This document shows, piece by piece, positions 25,282 through 33,368 of a stretch of 64,000 nucleotides of DNA. The stretch's first letter is position 1. Each line of letters begins with the position of its first letter. A program made the translations under genes and the position numbers. The DNA is from Phenylobacterium sp. (GTDB lineage Bacteria; Pseudomonadota; Alphaproteobacteria; Caulobacterales; Caulobacteraceae): positions 1 to 64,000 of the forward strand of contig NZ_WGNY01000033.1 in NCBI RefSeq assembly GCF_016124325.1, in the 5' to 3' direction. The notes beneath the pieces were generated by a model that saw nothing but the letters and a program-made list of their open reading frames with translations, was not told where the DNA came from and made no database searches.

Positions 25282-26004
25282 ATGAAGCAAGCGTGCCTGA
25301 TCGCCGCGGCCCTCGCCCTGATCCCGCTAAACGCCGGCGCGACGACCCTGGTGAACGGCGGGTTCGAGACCGGCGACTTCACCGGTTGGAGCATCTTGAA
25401 TGACCCGACGCGCGACGTAACGCACCAAGACAACACCCCGACGTTTCCCTCCACGATCTTCAATCCGGTCGAAGGCGACTATTTCGCGACTGTGACCGCC
25501 AAGTACGGTCAGGTGGAGACACCGGAGGGCATATTCCAGGAGTTAGACTTCGACGGCGTGGCCACCCTTAGCGGAGCGGCCGCATTGTTCGCGAACTACC
25601 TGGACGGGTACCATGTCCAAGGCATCGTGCGATTGGTGGACGCGGCGGGTCAGGCCTTCGATCTGTTCAACCGGGACACGTTCGGCTTAGGCAACTACGG
25701 CGATACGGGCTGGATCACCTTCAGCTTTCAGCCAACCGCAGGACACTACCTGTTGGAGGCGTTCACGCTGGACCACACTGGGGACGCCCAGCAGAGCGCT
25801 ACTTTGCTCCTCGATGCCTTCAGCATTGCGGGAGGGCTTGAGCCAGACCCTGACCCCAACCCGGATCCCGACCCCGGCCCTGGAACAGATCCCGGCCCGA
25901 CGACGCCCGTTCCCGAACCGGGCGTCTGGGCGATCCTGATCACGGGTTTCGGGCTGTCCGGCCTGGCGCTCAGGCGCAAGCGGTCGGTGCGCGCCGCGAC
26001 TTAG
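25282..26004 (+). CDS. PEPxxWA-CTERM sorted exported protein
   Basis: A 240-residue protein with a signal peptide (LIAAALALIPLNAGA). The mature part is a beta-rich domain (LVNGGFETGDFTGWSILND) of the kind often seen in PEP-CTERM proteins, followed by a Pro/Asp linker (EPDPDPNPDPDPGPG). The end has the sorting signal VPEPGVWAILITGFGLSGLA, then basic residues (LRRKRS), which exosortase/archaeosortase systems process. GGGAG lies 8 bases upstream of the start. Its stop codon overlaps that of the convergent recombinase-like gene by two bases. Confidence 0.85.
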   Translation: MKQACLIAAALALIPLNAGATTLVNGGFETGDFTGWSILNDPTRDVTHQDNTPTFPSTIFNPVEGDYFATVTAKYGQVETPEGIFQELDFDGVATLSGAAALFANYLDGYHVQGIVRLVDAAGQAFDLFNRDTFGLGNYGDTGWITFSFQPTAGHYLLEAFTLDHTGDAQQSATLLLDAFSIAGGLEPDPDPNPDPDPGPGTDPGPTTPVPEPGVWAILITGFGLSGLALRRKRSVRAAT

Positions 26005-26492
26005 GCGCCGGCCTCGTCCAGCGCCTTCAGCTTGCGCCAGACGGTCATGCGCGAGACGCCGAGGCGCCGCGCGATCTCCACGGGCCCCACGCCCGCGCGT
26101 TGCAGGGCGACGATCTCCTGGGCCGGGGCGGCGGTCCGCCGCCGGCGGCCGGGATCGGGCTCCAGCTCGGCCACCGCCTCCAGGGCCGCGTGCAAAGCAG
26201 GGCCGCCGGCGCCGCGGCTGCTGATCGCGGGTTCGAGCACGACGAGCGAGGCGCCCCGAGCCTCGACCCGCCTCAGCGTGTCGAGCAACGCTCGAGCCGT
26301 GGGCGCCAGCCGCGCCAGCCGGGTCACCACCAGTTCGTCGCCGGCCCCGATGAAGTCGAGGATCGAGACCAGAGCGGGGCCGTCGGCGCCGGGCTCCTCG
26401 GCCCGCACCACCTGGCAGCCGGCCCCCTTGAGCTGGGCCGTCTCTTCCTGTGCGTCCGCATCTCTGAGCCGCACGTAGCCGATCCTCAGCAT
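26001..26492 (-). CDS. serine-recombinase-like protein without catalytic serine
   Basis: Taken from the ATG complementary to 26490-26492; 163 residues. MLRIGYVRLRDADAQEETAQ aligns with the resolvase start GYARVSTDDQ, but Arg stands where the catalytic Ser should be. The second active-site segment reads VVTRLARLAPTARALL against the usual KLDRLGRxTxDL, so the second catalytic Arg is replaced by Pro. The C-terminal helix-turn-helix (PVEIARRLGVSRMTVWRKL) is intact. It is probably a DNA-binding protein that cannot cut DNA. An open frame extends upstream to 26561, but the family's own start favours 26492. Confidence 0.7.
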   Translation of the reverse strand: MLRIGYVRLRDADAQEETAQLKGAGCQVVRAEEPGADGPALVSILDFIGAGDELVVTRLARLAPTARALLDTLRRVEARGASLVVLEPAISSRGAGGPALHAALEAVAELEPDPGRRRRTAAPAQEIVALQRAGVGPVEIARRLGVSRMTVWRKLKALDEAGA

Positions 26493-26611
26493 CCCCACCG
26501 CCGATTTCGTGACCACAGGCCGAATGACCCTCAGGGTCCCAAATGCGGCTACCCAGGCCAAGGCCGCGCTAGGTTAAATCTCTGCAATGAAAGCGCTCGA
26601 GCCGGGCCAAA

Positions 26612-27184
26612 TCAGGCAAGATTGTGTCGACTTTGAGCGAAATGCGACGCGTCTTTAGAAAAACTCTCCGCAGAGCGCTTGAGGATGAACTCGCGGTCCA
26701 CCGTCTCGCCGACACGGAAGCCGTATTCGCCGGCCTTCTCGAAGCCGTGCCGCGCGTAGAACCGTCGCGCGCCATGGTTCTCCGACCAGACGCCGATCCA
26801 GACGTCGCGGGGACCACCGGCCTGCAGCCAGTCCATCACCTCGGCGAACAGCCGTCGGCCGAGGCCGCCGCCCTGCCGGCCCCGCACGAAATAGATGCGC
26901 TTCAGCTCGCCGCATTGGGGCGTCACGTCGGGATGGGGCAGGGCGCAGGGGCCAGCGAGCGCGTAGCCGATCGGCTCGCCGCTGTCCTCGACCAGCCAGG
27001 CGGCCTGCCGAGGATCGGCCAGGTCGGCCGCCGTCCGCGCCTCGTCGTAGGCTTCGGCCAGGAACGCGGCCAGATCCTCGGGCGAATAGAGGTGGGCGAA
27101 GGTCTCCCGGAAGGTGCGGGCGCCAAGCTCCGAGAGGACGGCGGCGTCGCCAGGGCCGGCGCGCCGGATCACGGTTTCAGTCAT
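26612..27184 (-). CDS. GNAT-family N-acetyltransferase
   Basis: A 190-residue protein. The acetyl-CoA site is visible as LKRIYFVRGRQGGGLGRRLF (R-x-x-G-x-G/A loop) in the middle, and the C-terminal strand region is GVWSENHGARRFYARHGFEKAGEYGF. It transfers an acetyl group to an amine; the substrate is unknown. It is divergent from the deacetylase-family gene with only 32 bp between starts, so the two may share control, perhaps as an acetylation/deacetylation pair, although that is speculation. Confidence 0.85.
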   Translation of the reverse strand: MTETVIRRAGPGDAAVLSELGARTFRETFAHLYSPEDLAAFLAEAYDEARTAADLADPRQAAWLVEDSGEPIGYALAGPCALPHPDVTPQCGELKRIYFVRGRQGGGLGRRLFAEVMDWLQAGGPRDVWIGVWSENHGARRFYARHGFEKAGEYGFRVGETVDREFILKRSAESFSKDASHFAQSRHNLA

Positions 27185-27216
27185 GGGAGCGGCGGAAACT
27201 TGGGATACGATGCAGC

Positions 27217-28140
27217 ATGACCCTCGCGCTCTACACCCATCGGGACATGTTCGACCACCGGCCGGGCTTCCGTCATCCGGAGAGGCCCGAGCGGCTTCAG
27301 GCGGTGATGGGCGCGTTGGAGGGCTCAGGCCTCGACCTCGAACCGCACGACGCTCCGCTGGTGGAGGCGGCCGACCTGCGTCGCGTCCACGACGCCGACT
27401 ACGTGGCCCGGATCGAGGGGGTGACGCCGGCCGACGGCCGCGTGGAGCTCGATCCCGACACCTACATGTCGGCCGGCAGTCTCACGGCTTCGCGCCGGGC
27501 CGCGGGCGCGGTCGTCCAGGCCGTTCGCGACGTGGCCGCCGGACGCGCCGGCCGGGCCTTCTGCGCGGTGCGTCCGCCCGGGCACCACGCCGAGCCGGGA
27601 CTGCCGATGGGCTTCTGCATCTTCTCCAACGTGGCGATCGCGGCTCACGCCGCCCAGGCGGCCGGCCTCGCCAAGGTGGCGGTGGTGGATTTCGACATCC
27701 ACCACGGCAACGGCACGCAAGCCGCGCTCGGCGGACGGCCTGGCATGTTCTTCGCCTCGATCCAGTCGTGGCCCATGTGGCCGGGCACGGGCCATCCCTC
27801 CGAGCCGGTCCCGGCCAACATCGTCAACACCGTCTCGCCCGAAGGCGCGGAGCCTGCCGTCTGGCGGCGCGCCTTCGAGGGGATCATGGACAAGGTCGAC
27901 GCCTTCGCGCCCGACCTCATCATCGTCTCAGCCGGTTTCGACGCCCACCGGCGAGACCCGGTCGGCGGCGGCGGCCAGAGCCTGGAGGAGGCCGACTTCG
28001 CCTGGGCCACCCGGGCCATCGCCGATGTCGCCAACCGCCACGCCAGAGGCCGGGTTGTGTCGTCCCTCGAGGGCGGCTACGACCTCGAGGCTCTCGGCCG
28101 CTCCGCGCTCGCGCATGTGCAGGCCCTGGGCGAAGGGTGA
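27217..28140 (+). CDS. histone-deacetylase-family amidohydrolase
   Basis: A 307-residue protein. The zinc-enzyme signature is complete: RPPGHHAEPGLPMGFCIFSN (His123-His124), VDFDIHHGNGTQ (Asp160, His162), and SAGFDAHRRDPVGG for the last Asp ligand. Bacterial members act on acetylated polyamines, acetoin-related compounds or acetyl-lysine. It begins the rightward set leading into the histidine phosphatase, xseB, ispA and dxs genes, the next start being 31 bp after its stop. Confidence 0.9.
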   Translation: MTLALYTHRDMFDHRPGFRHPERPERLQAVMGALEGSGLDLEPHDAPLVEAADLRRVHDADYVARIEGVTPADGRVELDPDTYMSAGSLTASRRAAGAVVQAVRDVAAGRAGRAFCAVRPPGHHAEPGLPMGFCIFSNVAIAAHAAQAAGLAKVAVVDFDIHHGNGTQAALGGRPGMFFASIQSWPMWPGTGHPSEPVPANIVNTVSPEGAEPAVWRRAFEGIMDKVDAFAPDLIIVSAGFDAHRRDPVGGGGQSLEEADFAWATRAIADVANRHARGRVVSSLEGGYDLEALGRSALAHVQALGEG

Positions 28141-28171
28141 GGGGCGAAACGCCGGTGCGTTCCTGGGATCG

Positions 28172-28789
28172 ATGGCCACGGTCTTGACCGCCGACTCCGC
28201 CAAGCCGGCGGCGCTTCGCCGCGGCGCGATAATCCTCGCTCGCCACGGGGAGCCCGCGCTCTCGCGCAAGGTCCGGCTGACCGCCCAGGGCTACCGCGAA
28301 TTCTGGGCGAGGTACGAGGTCCTGGGCATCGTTCCCGGGCAGACGCCTCCCGATCGGCTCAGGCGGCTCGCGGCGGAATGCGGGACCATTGTCTCCTCGA
28401 CCCGGCTGCGCGCGATCGAGAGCACCCAGGCGCTGGTCGGCGACCGGCCGTTCGCGCGGCACGAGGTGCTGATCGAGGCGCCGCTGCCGCCGCCGGATTT
28501 CCCGAGCTGGCTGCGCCTGTCGCCGCGGTTCTGGGGCTTCCTCTCGCGGGTCTGGTGGTGGTTCCTGAATCACCATGAGGGCCAGGAAACCCGCGCCCAG
28601 GCCGAAGCCCGCGCCGACCGGGCCGCGGACCTGTTGGTCGAGCTGGCGGCGGATGGCGGGGACGTGGTCGTGCTGGCCCACGGCTTCTTCAACCACCTCA
28701 TCGGCCGCAGCCTGCGGCGGCGGGGATGGAAGCTCGCTGAGAGCGAGGGCTACAAGTACTGGTCCGTGCGCCGCTTCGAGCCGTCCTGA
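28172..28789 (+). CDS. histidine phosphatase family protein
   Basis: Taken from the ATG at 28172; 205 residues. IILARHGEPALSRKV carries the RHG phosphohistidine motif, SSTRLRAIESTQAL the second Arg, and VVVLAHGFFNHLIGR the second catalytic His. A hydrophobic segment (RFWGFLSRVWWWFLNH) in the middle is unusual for the family and may touch the membrane. An earlier in-frame start reaching back into the deacetylase gene is possible but less natural. Substrate not known. Confidence 0.75.
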   Translation: MATVLTADSAKPAALRRGAIILARHGEPALSRKVRLTAQGYREFWARYEVLGIVPGQTPPDRLRRLAAECGTIVSSTRLRAIESTQALVGDRPFARHEVLIEAPLPPPDFPSWLRLSPRFWGFLSRVWWWFLNHHEGQETRAQAEARADRAADLLVELAADGGDVVVLAHGFFNHLIGRSLRRRGWKLAESEGYKYWSVRRFEPS

Positions 28790-28854
28790 GGCCGGACCAG
28801 GGTGGGCGGAAAAGCGCGGTGGATTCCATCCGCCCCCGCCACTACAACCGCCGA

Positions 28855-29097
28855 ATGTCCGAACCCGCCGACATCGCCGCCATGACCTTCGAGGCCGCTC
28901 TGTCCGAGCTGGAGCAGATCGTGGCGCGCCTGGAATCGGGCCAGGCCCCGCTGGAGGCGTCGATCGACATGTACAAGCGCGGCGCCGCGCTCAAGGCCCA
29001 CTGCGAGGCCCGTCTGAACGCCGCGCGCCTGCAGGTCGAGCAGGTCAGCAAGGGGCTCGACGGCGCGCCGGCGGTCGAGCCGAAAGCGTTCGACTGA
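28855..29097 (+). CDS. xseB: exodeoxyribonuclease VII small subunit
   Basis: An 80-residue protein starting at ATG 28855. The family core is clear: MTFEAALSELEQIVARLESG, then EASIDMYKRGAALKAHCEARLNAA. It is the small, multi-copy subunit that binds XseA to make the exonuclease that degrades single-stranded DNA. The large subunit gene is not in the window. Its stop overlaps the start of ispA (TGATG), so the two are translationally coupled; this order is common in Proteobacteria. Confidence 0.92.
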   Translation: MSEPADIAAMTFEAALSELEQIVARLESGQAPLEASIDMYKRGAALKAHCEARLNAARLQVEQVSKGLDGAPAVEPKAFD

Positions 29098-29975
29098 TGG
29101 ACCTGAGCCGGCGCGTGGCCGAGGCGGCGGACCTGGTCACCGTGGCCCTCGATGAACTCCTGCCTCGCGCCGACGGGCCCGAGAGTCGCCTGACCGAGGC
29201 CATGCGCTACGCGGCCCTGGGGCCCGGCAAGCGCCTGCGCACCTTCTTCGCGCTCGAGACGGGCCGCATGTTCGATCTCGACGAGCGCCACGTCCTGCGC
29301 GCGGCCTGCGCTCTGGAGTGCATCCACGCCTACAGCCTCGTGCATGACGACCTGCCGTGCATGGACGACGATGACGTCCGGCGTGGGAGGCCGACCGTCC
29401 ACAAGGCCTATGACGAGATGACCGCCGTGCTGGCGGGCGACGCGCTCCAGACCTGCGCCTTCGAAATCCTGGCCCATCCCGACACCCACCCCGACGGCGG
29501 CGTCCGCGCCGAACTGGTGGTGCGCCTGGCTTCGGCCGCCGGCGCGCGCGGCATGGTGGGCGGTCAGATGATCGACATGCTGGGCGTCCGCGACGACCTG
29601 GGCGGCGTGGCGCGGATGCAGCGGCTGAAGACCGGCGCCCTGATCGCCTGCGCCTTCGAACTGCCCCTGGCCCTGGCGCACGCCCAGGACGGCGAACGCC
29701 ACGCCCTGATGGCCTTCGCCCACGATCTGGGCCTCGGCTACCAGATCGTCGACGATCTCCTGGACGCCCAGGGCGATGCTGGCGAACTGGGCAAAGCGGT
29801 GGGCAAGGACGTCGCCCGCGGCAAGGCCAATTTCGTCACGCTGCTGGGCATCGACGCCGCTCGCGAGCGGCTGGAACTGCTTCGAACCCAGACGAAATCT
29901 CACCTGGATCCCTTCGGGCCGCGAGCTGAATTCCTGAGGGCCAGCGTCGATTTCGTGCTAGAGCGCCGTCAGTAG
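29097..29975 (+). CDS. ispA: farnesyl diphosphate synthase
   Basis: A 292-residue protein starting at the ATG overlapping the xseB stop. All-helical prenyltransferase fold with the first Asp-rich motif in SLVHDDLPCMDDDDVRRG and the second in YQIVDDLLDAQGD; GPGKRLRTFF binds the allylic diphosphate. It condenses IPP with DMAPP and GPP to make farnesyl diphosphate. Placed directly before dxs, it forms an isoprenoid-supply cluster. A C15 product is assumed from the family; chain length is not proven. Confidence 0.9.
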   Translation: MDLSRRVAEAADLVTVALDELLPRADGPESRLTEAMRYAALGPGKRLRTFFALETGRMFDLDERHVLRAACALECIHAYSLVHDDLPCMDDDDVRRGRPTVHKAYDEMTAVLAGDALQTCAFEILAHPDTHPDGGVRAELVVRLASAAGARGMVGGQMIDMLGVRDDLGGVARMQRLKTGALIACAFELPLALAHAQDGERHALMAFAHDLGLGYQIVDDLLDAQGDAGELGKAVGKDVARGKANFVTLLGIDAARERLELLRTQTKSHLDPFGPRAEFLRASVDFVLERRQ

Positions 29976-29998
29976 TCCGCGAGGCTTTCCGCGTTCCC

Positions 29999-31915
29999 AT
30001 GCCCCCTGAAACTCCGCTCCTCGACACGGTCTCCTCGCCCGCCGACACGCGCAGCCTGACCATCCCGCAGCTGCGCCAGCTCGCCGACGAGCTGCGCGCC
30101 GAGACCATCGACGCGGTCTCCCAGACCGGCGGGCACCTCGGCGCGGGCCTGGGCGTGGTCGAACTGACGGTCGCCTTGCACCATGTCTACGAGACGCCGA
30201 AGGACATCCTGATCTGGGATGTCGGCCACCAGGCCTACCCGCACAAGATCCTCACCGGCCGGCGCGATCGTATCCGCACCCTTCGCCAGGGCGGGGGCCT
30301 GTCGGGTTTCACGAAGCGGTCGGAGAGCGAATACGACCCCTTCGGCGCCGCGCACGCCGCCACCTCGATCTCGGCGGCCCTCGGCTTCGCCGCCGCCCGC
30401 GACCAGGAAGGCCGCGACAACAAGGTGGTGGCCGTCATCGGCGACGGTTCGATGAGCGCCGGCATGGCCTACGAGGCCATGAACAACGCCTGCGAGACCA
30501 CCAAGCAGCTCACCGTCATCCTCAACGACAACGACATGTCGATCGCTCCGCCGGTGGGCGGAATGAGCGCCTACATGGCCCGGCTCGTCTCGGGCGGCGG
30601 CTACCAGTCGCTCCGCAACCTGGGCAAGACGGTCACCAAGGTCTTCCCGCGCCCCATGCGCGAGGCCGCCCGCAAGGCCGAGGAATACGCCCGCGGCATG
30701 GTCACCGGCGGCACGCTGTTCGAGGAGCTGGGCTTCTACTACGTGGGCCCGATCGACGGCCACGACATGGATGCGCTGGTCCATGTGCTCCAGAACGCGC
30801 GTCGCATCGACGACAAGCCGGTGCTGGTCCACGTCGTCACCCAGAAGGGCAAGGGCTACGCCCCCGCCGAGAACGCCGCCGACAAGTACCATGGCGTGGT
30901 CAAGTTCGACGTCGTCACCGGCAAGCAGGCCAAAGGCCAGGCCGCCGCGCCCCAGTACACCAAGGTCTTCGCCCACGAACTGATCAAGCACGCCGAGCGC
31001 GACCCCAGGATCGTGGCCATCACCGCGGCCATGCCGTCGGGGACGGGCCTCGACCTGTTCGGCGAGAAATTCCCTGACCGCACCTTCGACGTGGGCATCG
31101 CCGAACAGCACGCGGTGACCTTCGCCGCCGGCCTGGCCGCCGACGGGATGAAGCCCTTCTGCGCGCTCTATTCCACCTTCCTGCAGCGCGGCTACGACCA
31201 GGTGGTCCACGACGTGGCGATCCAGGGCCTGCCGGTGCGCTTCGCCATCGACCGGGCCGGGCTCGTCGGCGCCGACGGGGCCACCCACGCCGGCTCGTTC
31301 GACGTCGGCTACCTGGGCCAGCTCCCGGGCATGGTGGTCATGGGGCCGGCCGACGAGGCCGAGCTGGCGGCCGCCATCTCCACCGCCGTCGCCATCGACG
31401 ACCGGCCCTCGGCCTTCCGCTATCCGCGCGGCGAGGGCGTGGGCGTCGAGATCCCCGATCTCGCCAAGCCGTGGGAGATCGGCAAGGGACGCATCGTGCG
31501 CGAGGGAAGCGCGGTGGCCATCCTCTCGTTCGGAACGCGGCTGGGCGAGGCGCTAAAGGCCGCCGACCTCCTGGCCGCGCGCGGCCTGTCGGCGACGGTC
31601 GCCGACGCCCGGTTCGCCAAGCCGCTCGACCTCGACCTCGTCCTGCGGCTGGCCCGCGAGCACGAAGCCCTGATCACGGTGGAGGAGGGGGCGATGGGCG
31701 GCTTCGGCGCCTTCGTGCTCCATACCCTCGCCGAGCATGGCGCGCTGGATCGCGGCCTGAAGATCCGCACGCTGACCTTGCCCGACATCTTTCAGGACCA
31801 CGACAAGCCCGAGGTCATGTACGCCCAGGCCGGCCTCGATGCCGAAGGCATCGTCCAGGGCGCGCTCTCGGCGCTGGGCGTCGATAACGCCGCGGCCAAG
31901 GGCCGGCGGGCCTAG
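29999..31915 (+). CDS. dxs: 1-deoxy-D-xylulose-5-phosphate synthase
   Basis: A 638-residue protein, normal for the family. The thiamine-diphosphate motif GDGSMSAGMAYEAMNNA and the downstream NDNDMSIAPPVGGMSAYM are present; DVGIAEQHAVTFAAGLA is the pyrimidine-domain Glu region; DRAGLVGADGATHAGSFD is a Dxs hallmark. It condenses pyruvate and glyceraldehyde 3-phosphate in the first step of the MEP pathway. It starts 23 bp after ispA. Its stop overlaps by four bases the stop of the convergent NTF2-like gene. Confidence 0.96.
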   Translation: MPPETPLLDTVSSPADTRSLTIPQLRQLADELRAETIDAVSQTGGHLGAGLGVVELTVALHHVYETPKDILIWDVGHQAYPHKILTGRRDRIRTLRQGGGLSGFTKRSESEYDPFGAAHAATSISAALGFAAARDQEGRDNKVVAVIGDGSMSAGMAYEAMNNACETTKQLTVILNDNDMSIAPPVGGMSAYMARLVSGGGYQSLRNLGKTVTKVFPRPMREAARKAEEYARGMVTGGTLFEELGFYYVGPIDGHDMDALVHVLQNARRIDDKPVLVHVVTQKGKGYAPAENAADKYHGVVKFDVVTGKQAKGQAAAPQYTKVFAHELIKHAERDPRIVAITAAMPSGTGLDLFGEKFPDRTFDVGIAEQHAVTFAAGLAADGMKPFCALYSTFLQRGYDQVVHDVAIQGLPVRFAIDRAGLVGADGATHAGSFDVGYLGQLPGMVVMGPADEAELAAAISTAVAIDDRPSAFRYPRGEGVGVEIPDLAKPWEIGKGRIVREGSAVAILSFGTRLGEALKAADLLAARGLSATVADARFAKPLDLDLVLRLAREHEALITVEEGAMGGFGAFVLHTLAEHGALDRGLKIRTLTLPDIFQDHDKPEVMYAQAGLDAEGIVQGALSALGVDNAAAKGRRA

Positions 31916-32328
31916 GCGCCCGGCCGGGCTCCGGTCGCCGACGCGCGGGCCAACTCCTCCCCCATCAGCCTGTGCAGCAGGTTGATCGCCTTGAGCGGCC
32001 GCACCATCACCTTGAAGCCGATGATCTGGCTCCCGTCGTCGCTGACGGTGATTATGTCGACGCCGTTGATGCGGATCCCGTCGATCTCGGTCTCGAACTC
32101 CAGCACGCCGCCGGTCGCGTTGCGCCATTCGCCGACGTACCGAAACCCGGGGCCGCCCAGCACCTTGCCCGCGCTCGCCAGGTACTTGAGCGTGATTTCC
32201 CGGCCACGCTGCGGCGTGTGGACGATCGGGCTCTCGAACACCGCGTCGGGGTGAAGCAGCGCCTGCAGCGCCACCTCGTCGTGCGTCTTCAAATAGTCCC
32301 GCCAGCCGTCCATCGCGTTCGTCGCCAT
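31912..32328 (-). CDS. NTF2-like/SnoaL-type protein
   Basis: A 138-residue protein: MDGWRDYLKTHDEVALQALL, then HPDAVFESPIVHTPQRGREI. This is the cone-shaped NTF2-like fold, which includes ketosteroid isomerases, SnoaL cyclases and ligand-binding domains. No certain catalytic residue set is visible. It lies 19 bp after the stop codon's side of the small membrane protein gene, on the same strand, and may be cotranscribed with it. Confidence 0.75.
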   Translation of the reverse strand: MATNAMDGWRDYLKTHDEVALQALLHPDAVFESPIVHTPQRGREITLKYLASAGKVLGGPGFRYVGEWRNATGGVLEFETEIDGIRINGVDIITVSDDGSQIIGFKVMVRPLKAINLLHRLMGEELARASATGARPGA

Positions 32329-32347
32329 CGGCGCGTCTCCGTCCGCC

Positions 32348-32737
32348 TCATCCGCCCGGAGCCTGCGCGCCCGCGATCAGCAGCGCCAGGGCCAGGCTCA
32401 TCATCATCCAGCCGGGGTGGCGTCCGCGGGTCGCCCAGAAGTTGCCGACCGCGCCGAACAAGTAGCCGGCGCCGACCAGCGCCGCGGTCACCAGGCGGGC
32501 CTGCGGGGCCATCCACCCCGCGGCCACCACCAACGCCACGCCGCTCAGGAACCAGGCGTAGGTGGAGAAGTGCATCAGCACAGGGACCAACCGCCGCACG
32601 CCCCGCAATCCGGGCTCCGCGCGGCACGCCGCCTCCAGGGGGCGCACGATGAAGCGCTGGGTGAGCGCCCCGTGGATCACCGCTACGCCGGCGCCCACAA
32701 TCCCGGCGGCGCCCAGCGCCATGTCCTGCCACGTCAT
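32348..32737 (-). CDS. four-TM small membrane protein under TetR control
   Basis: The ATG complementary to 32735-32737 is preferred because GAGGTG lies about 8 bases upstream. 129 residues with about four hydrophobic helices (ALGAAGIVGAGVAVIHGAL; YAWFLSGVALVVAAGW; TAALVGAGYLFGAVGNFW; MMMSLALALLIAG). No known family is recognised with confidence. An 18-bp palindrome lies 2 bp upstream of the start codon and another 47 bp upstream, before the divergent TetR gene, so the gene is probably repressed by that regulator. Confidence 0.7.
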   Translation of the reverse strand: MTWQDMALGAAGIVGAGVAVIHGALTQRFIVRPLEAACRAEPGLRGVRRLVPVLMHFSTYAWFLSGVALVVAAGWMAPQARLVTAALVGAGYLFGAVGNFWATRGRHPGWMMMSLALALLIAGAQAPGG

Positions 32738-32739
32738 GA

Positions 32740-32757
32740 CCATACACCTCTGTATGG
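32740..32757. promoter_or_regulatory. TetR operator 1
   Basis: CCATACACCTCTGTATGG, a dyad with CCATACA/TGTATGG arms, next to the membrane-protein start codon. A repressor here would overlap the ribosome-binding site. Confidence 0.7.
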
Positions 32758-32784
32758 AACCCTGGGCGCGGAATTGCAGCAGGT

Positions 32785-32802
32785 CAATACACTTGTGTAT
32801 GG
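32785..32802. promoter_or_regulatory. TetR operator 2
   Basis: CAATACACTTGTGTATGG shares the ATACAC/GTGTAT core with operator 1 and ends 7 bp before the TetR start. The centres are 45 bp apart. Confidence 0.7.
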
Positions 32803-32809
32803 TTCTGGC

Positions 32810-33346
32810 GTGAACGACCGCCTCACCGCCTCCGACTGGATCGACCATGGCTTGCGGACCCTTGCCGCCCACGGCCCCGGGGCGCTCAGGGTTGGGCCGA
32901 TGGCGACGGGCCTGAATGTCTCACGCGGCAGCTTCTATTGGCATTTCAGGGATATCGCCGATTTCCGCGCCAGGCTCCTGGAAGCCTGGGAGGCGCGTGC
33001 GACCGAGGCGGTGATCCGCGATGTCGAGGCCCGCGCCAGCGAACCCGACCGCCTGAGGGACCTCCTGGCCCGGGCTTTCACCGCGCGGCCGCGCCTCGAC
33101 GCCGCCGTACGCGCCTGGGCCGCCGAGGACGCGGCGGTCGCCACCGCTGTGACTGCGGTCGACGCCCGGCGCATCGCCTACATCGCCCGGCTCCTTCGCG
33201 AGACGGGCGTCGAGGCGTGCCGGGCCCAGGCCCGCGCGACGTTTCTCTATTGGGCCTTTCTTGGCCAGGGCGCGGTGATCGACCCCGCCCACGGCGCCCT
33301 GCAAGGCGCGGCCATCGATGAGATCGGCGGGCTCTTCGAGCGTTGA
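32810..33346 (+). CDS. TetR-family regulator
   Basis: Starts at GTG 32810, since an earlier in-frame GTG (32795) falls within the operator; 178 residues. The DNA-binding part is DWIDHGLRTLAAHGPGALRV and ATGLNVSRGSFYWHFRDIAD. The C-terminal domain ends FLYWAFLGQGAVIDPAHG. It is divergent from the small membrane protein, and two matched palindromes fill the space between them, so it probably represses both. The inducer is unknown. Confidence 0.85.
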   Translation: MNDRLTASDWIDHGLRTLAAHGPGALRVGPMATGLNVSRGSFYWHFRDIADFRARLLEAWEARATEAVIRDVEARASEPDRLRDLLARAFTARPRLDAAVRAWAAEDAAVATAVTAVDARRIAYIARLLRETGVEACRAQARATFLYWAFLGQGAVIDPAHGALQGAAIDEIGGLFER

Positions 33347-33368
33347 GGCGGACCGCGCCGTCTCGCCG

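Noticed and set aside
26001..26492. Evidence for an insertion sequence or phage around the recombinase-like gene
   Set aside because: No terminal inverted repeats, no target-site duplication and no other mobile genes; its active site is also missing.
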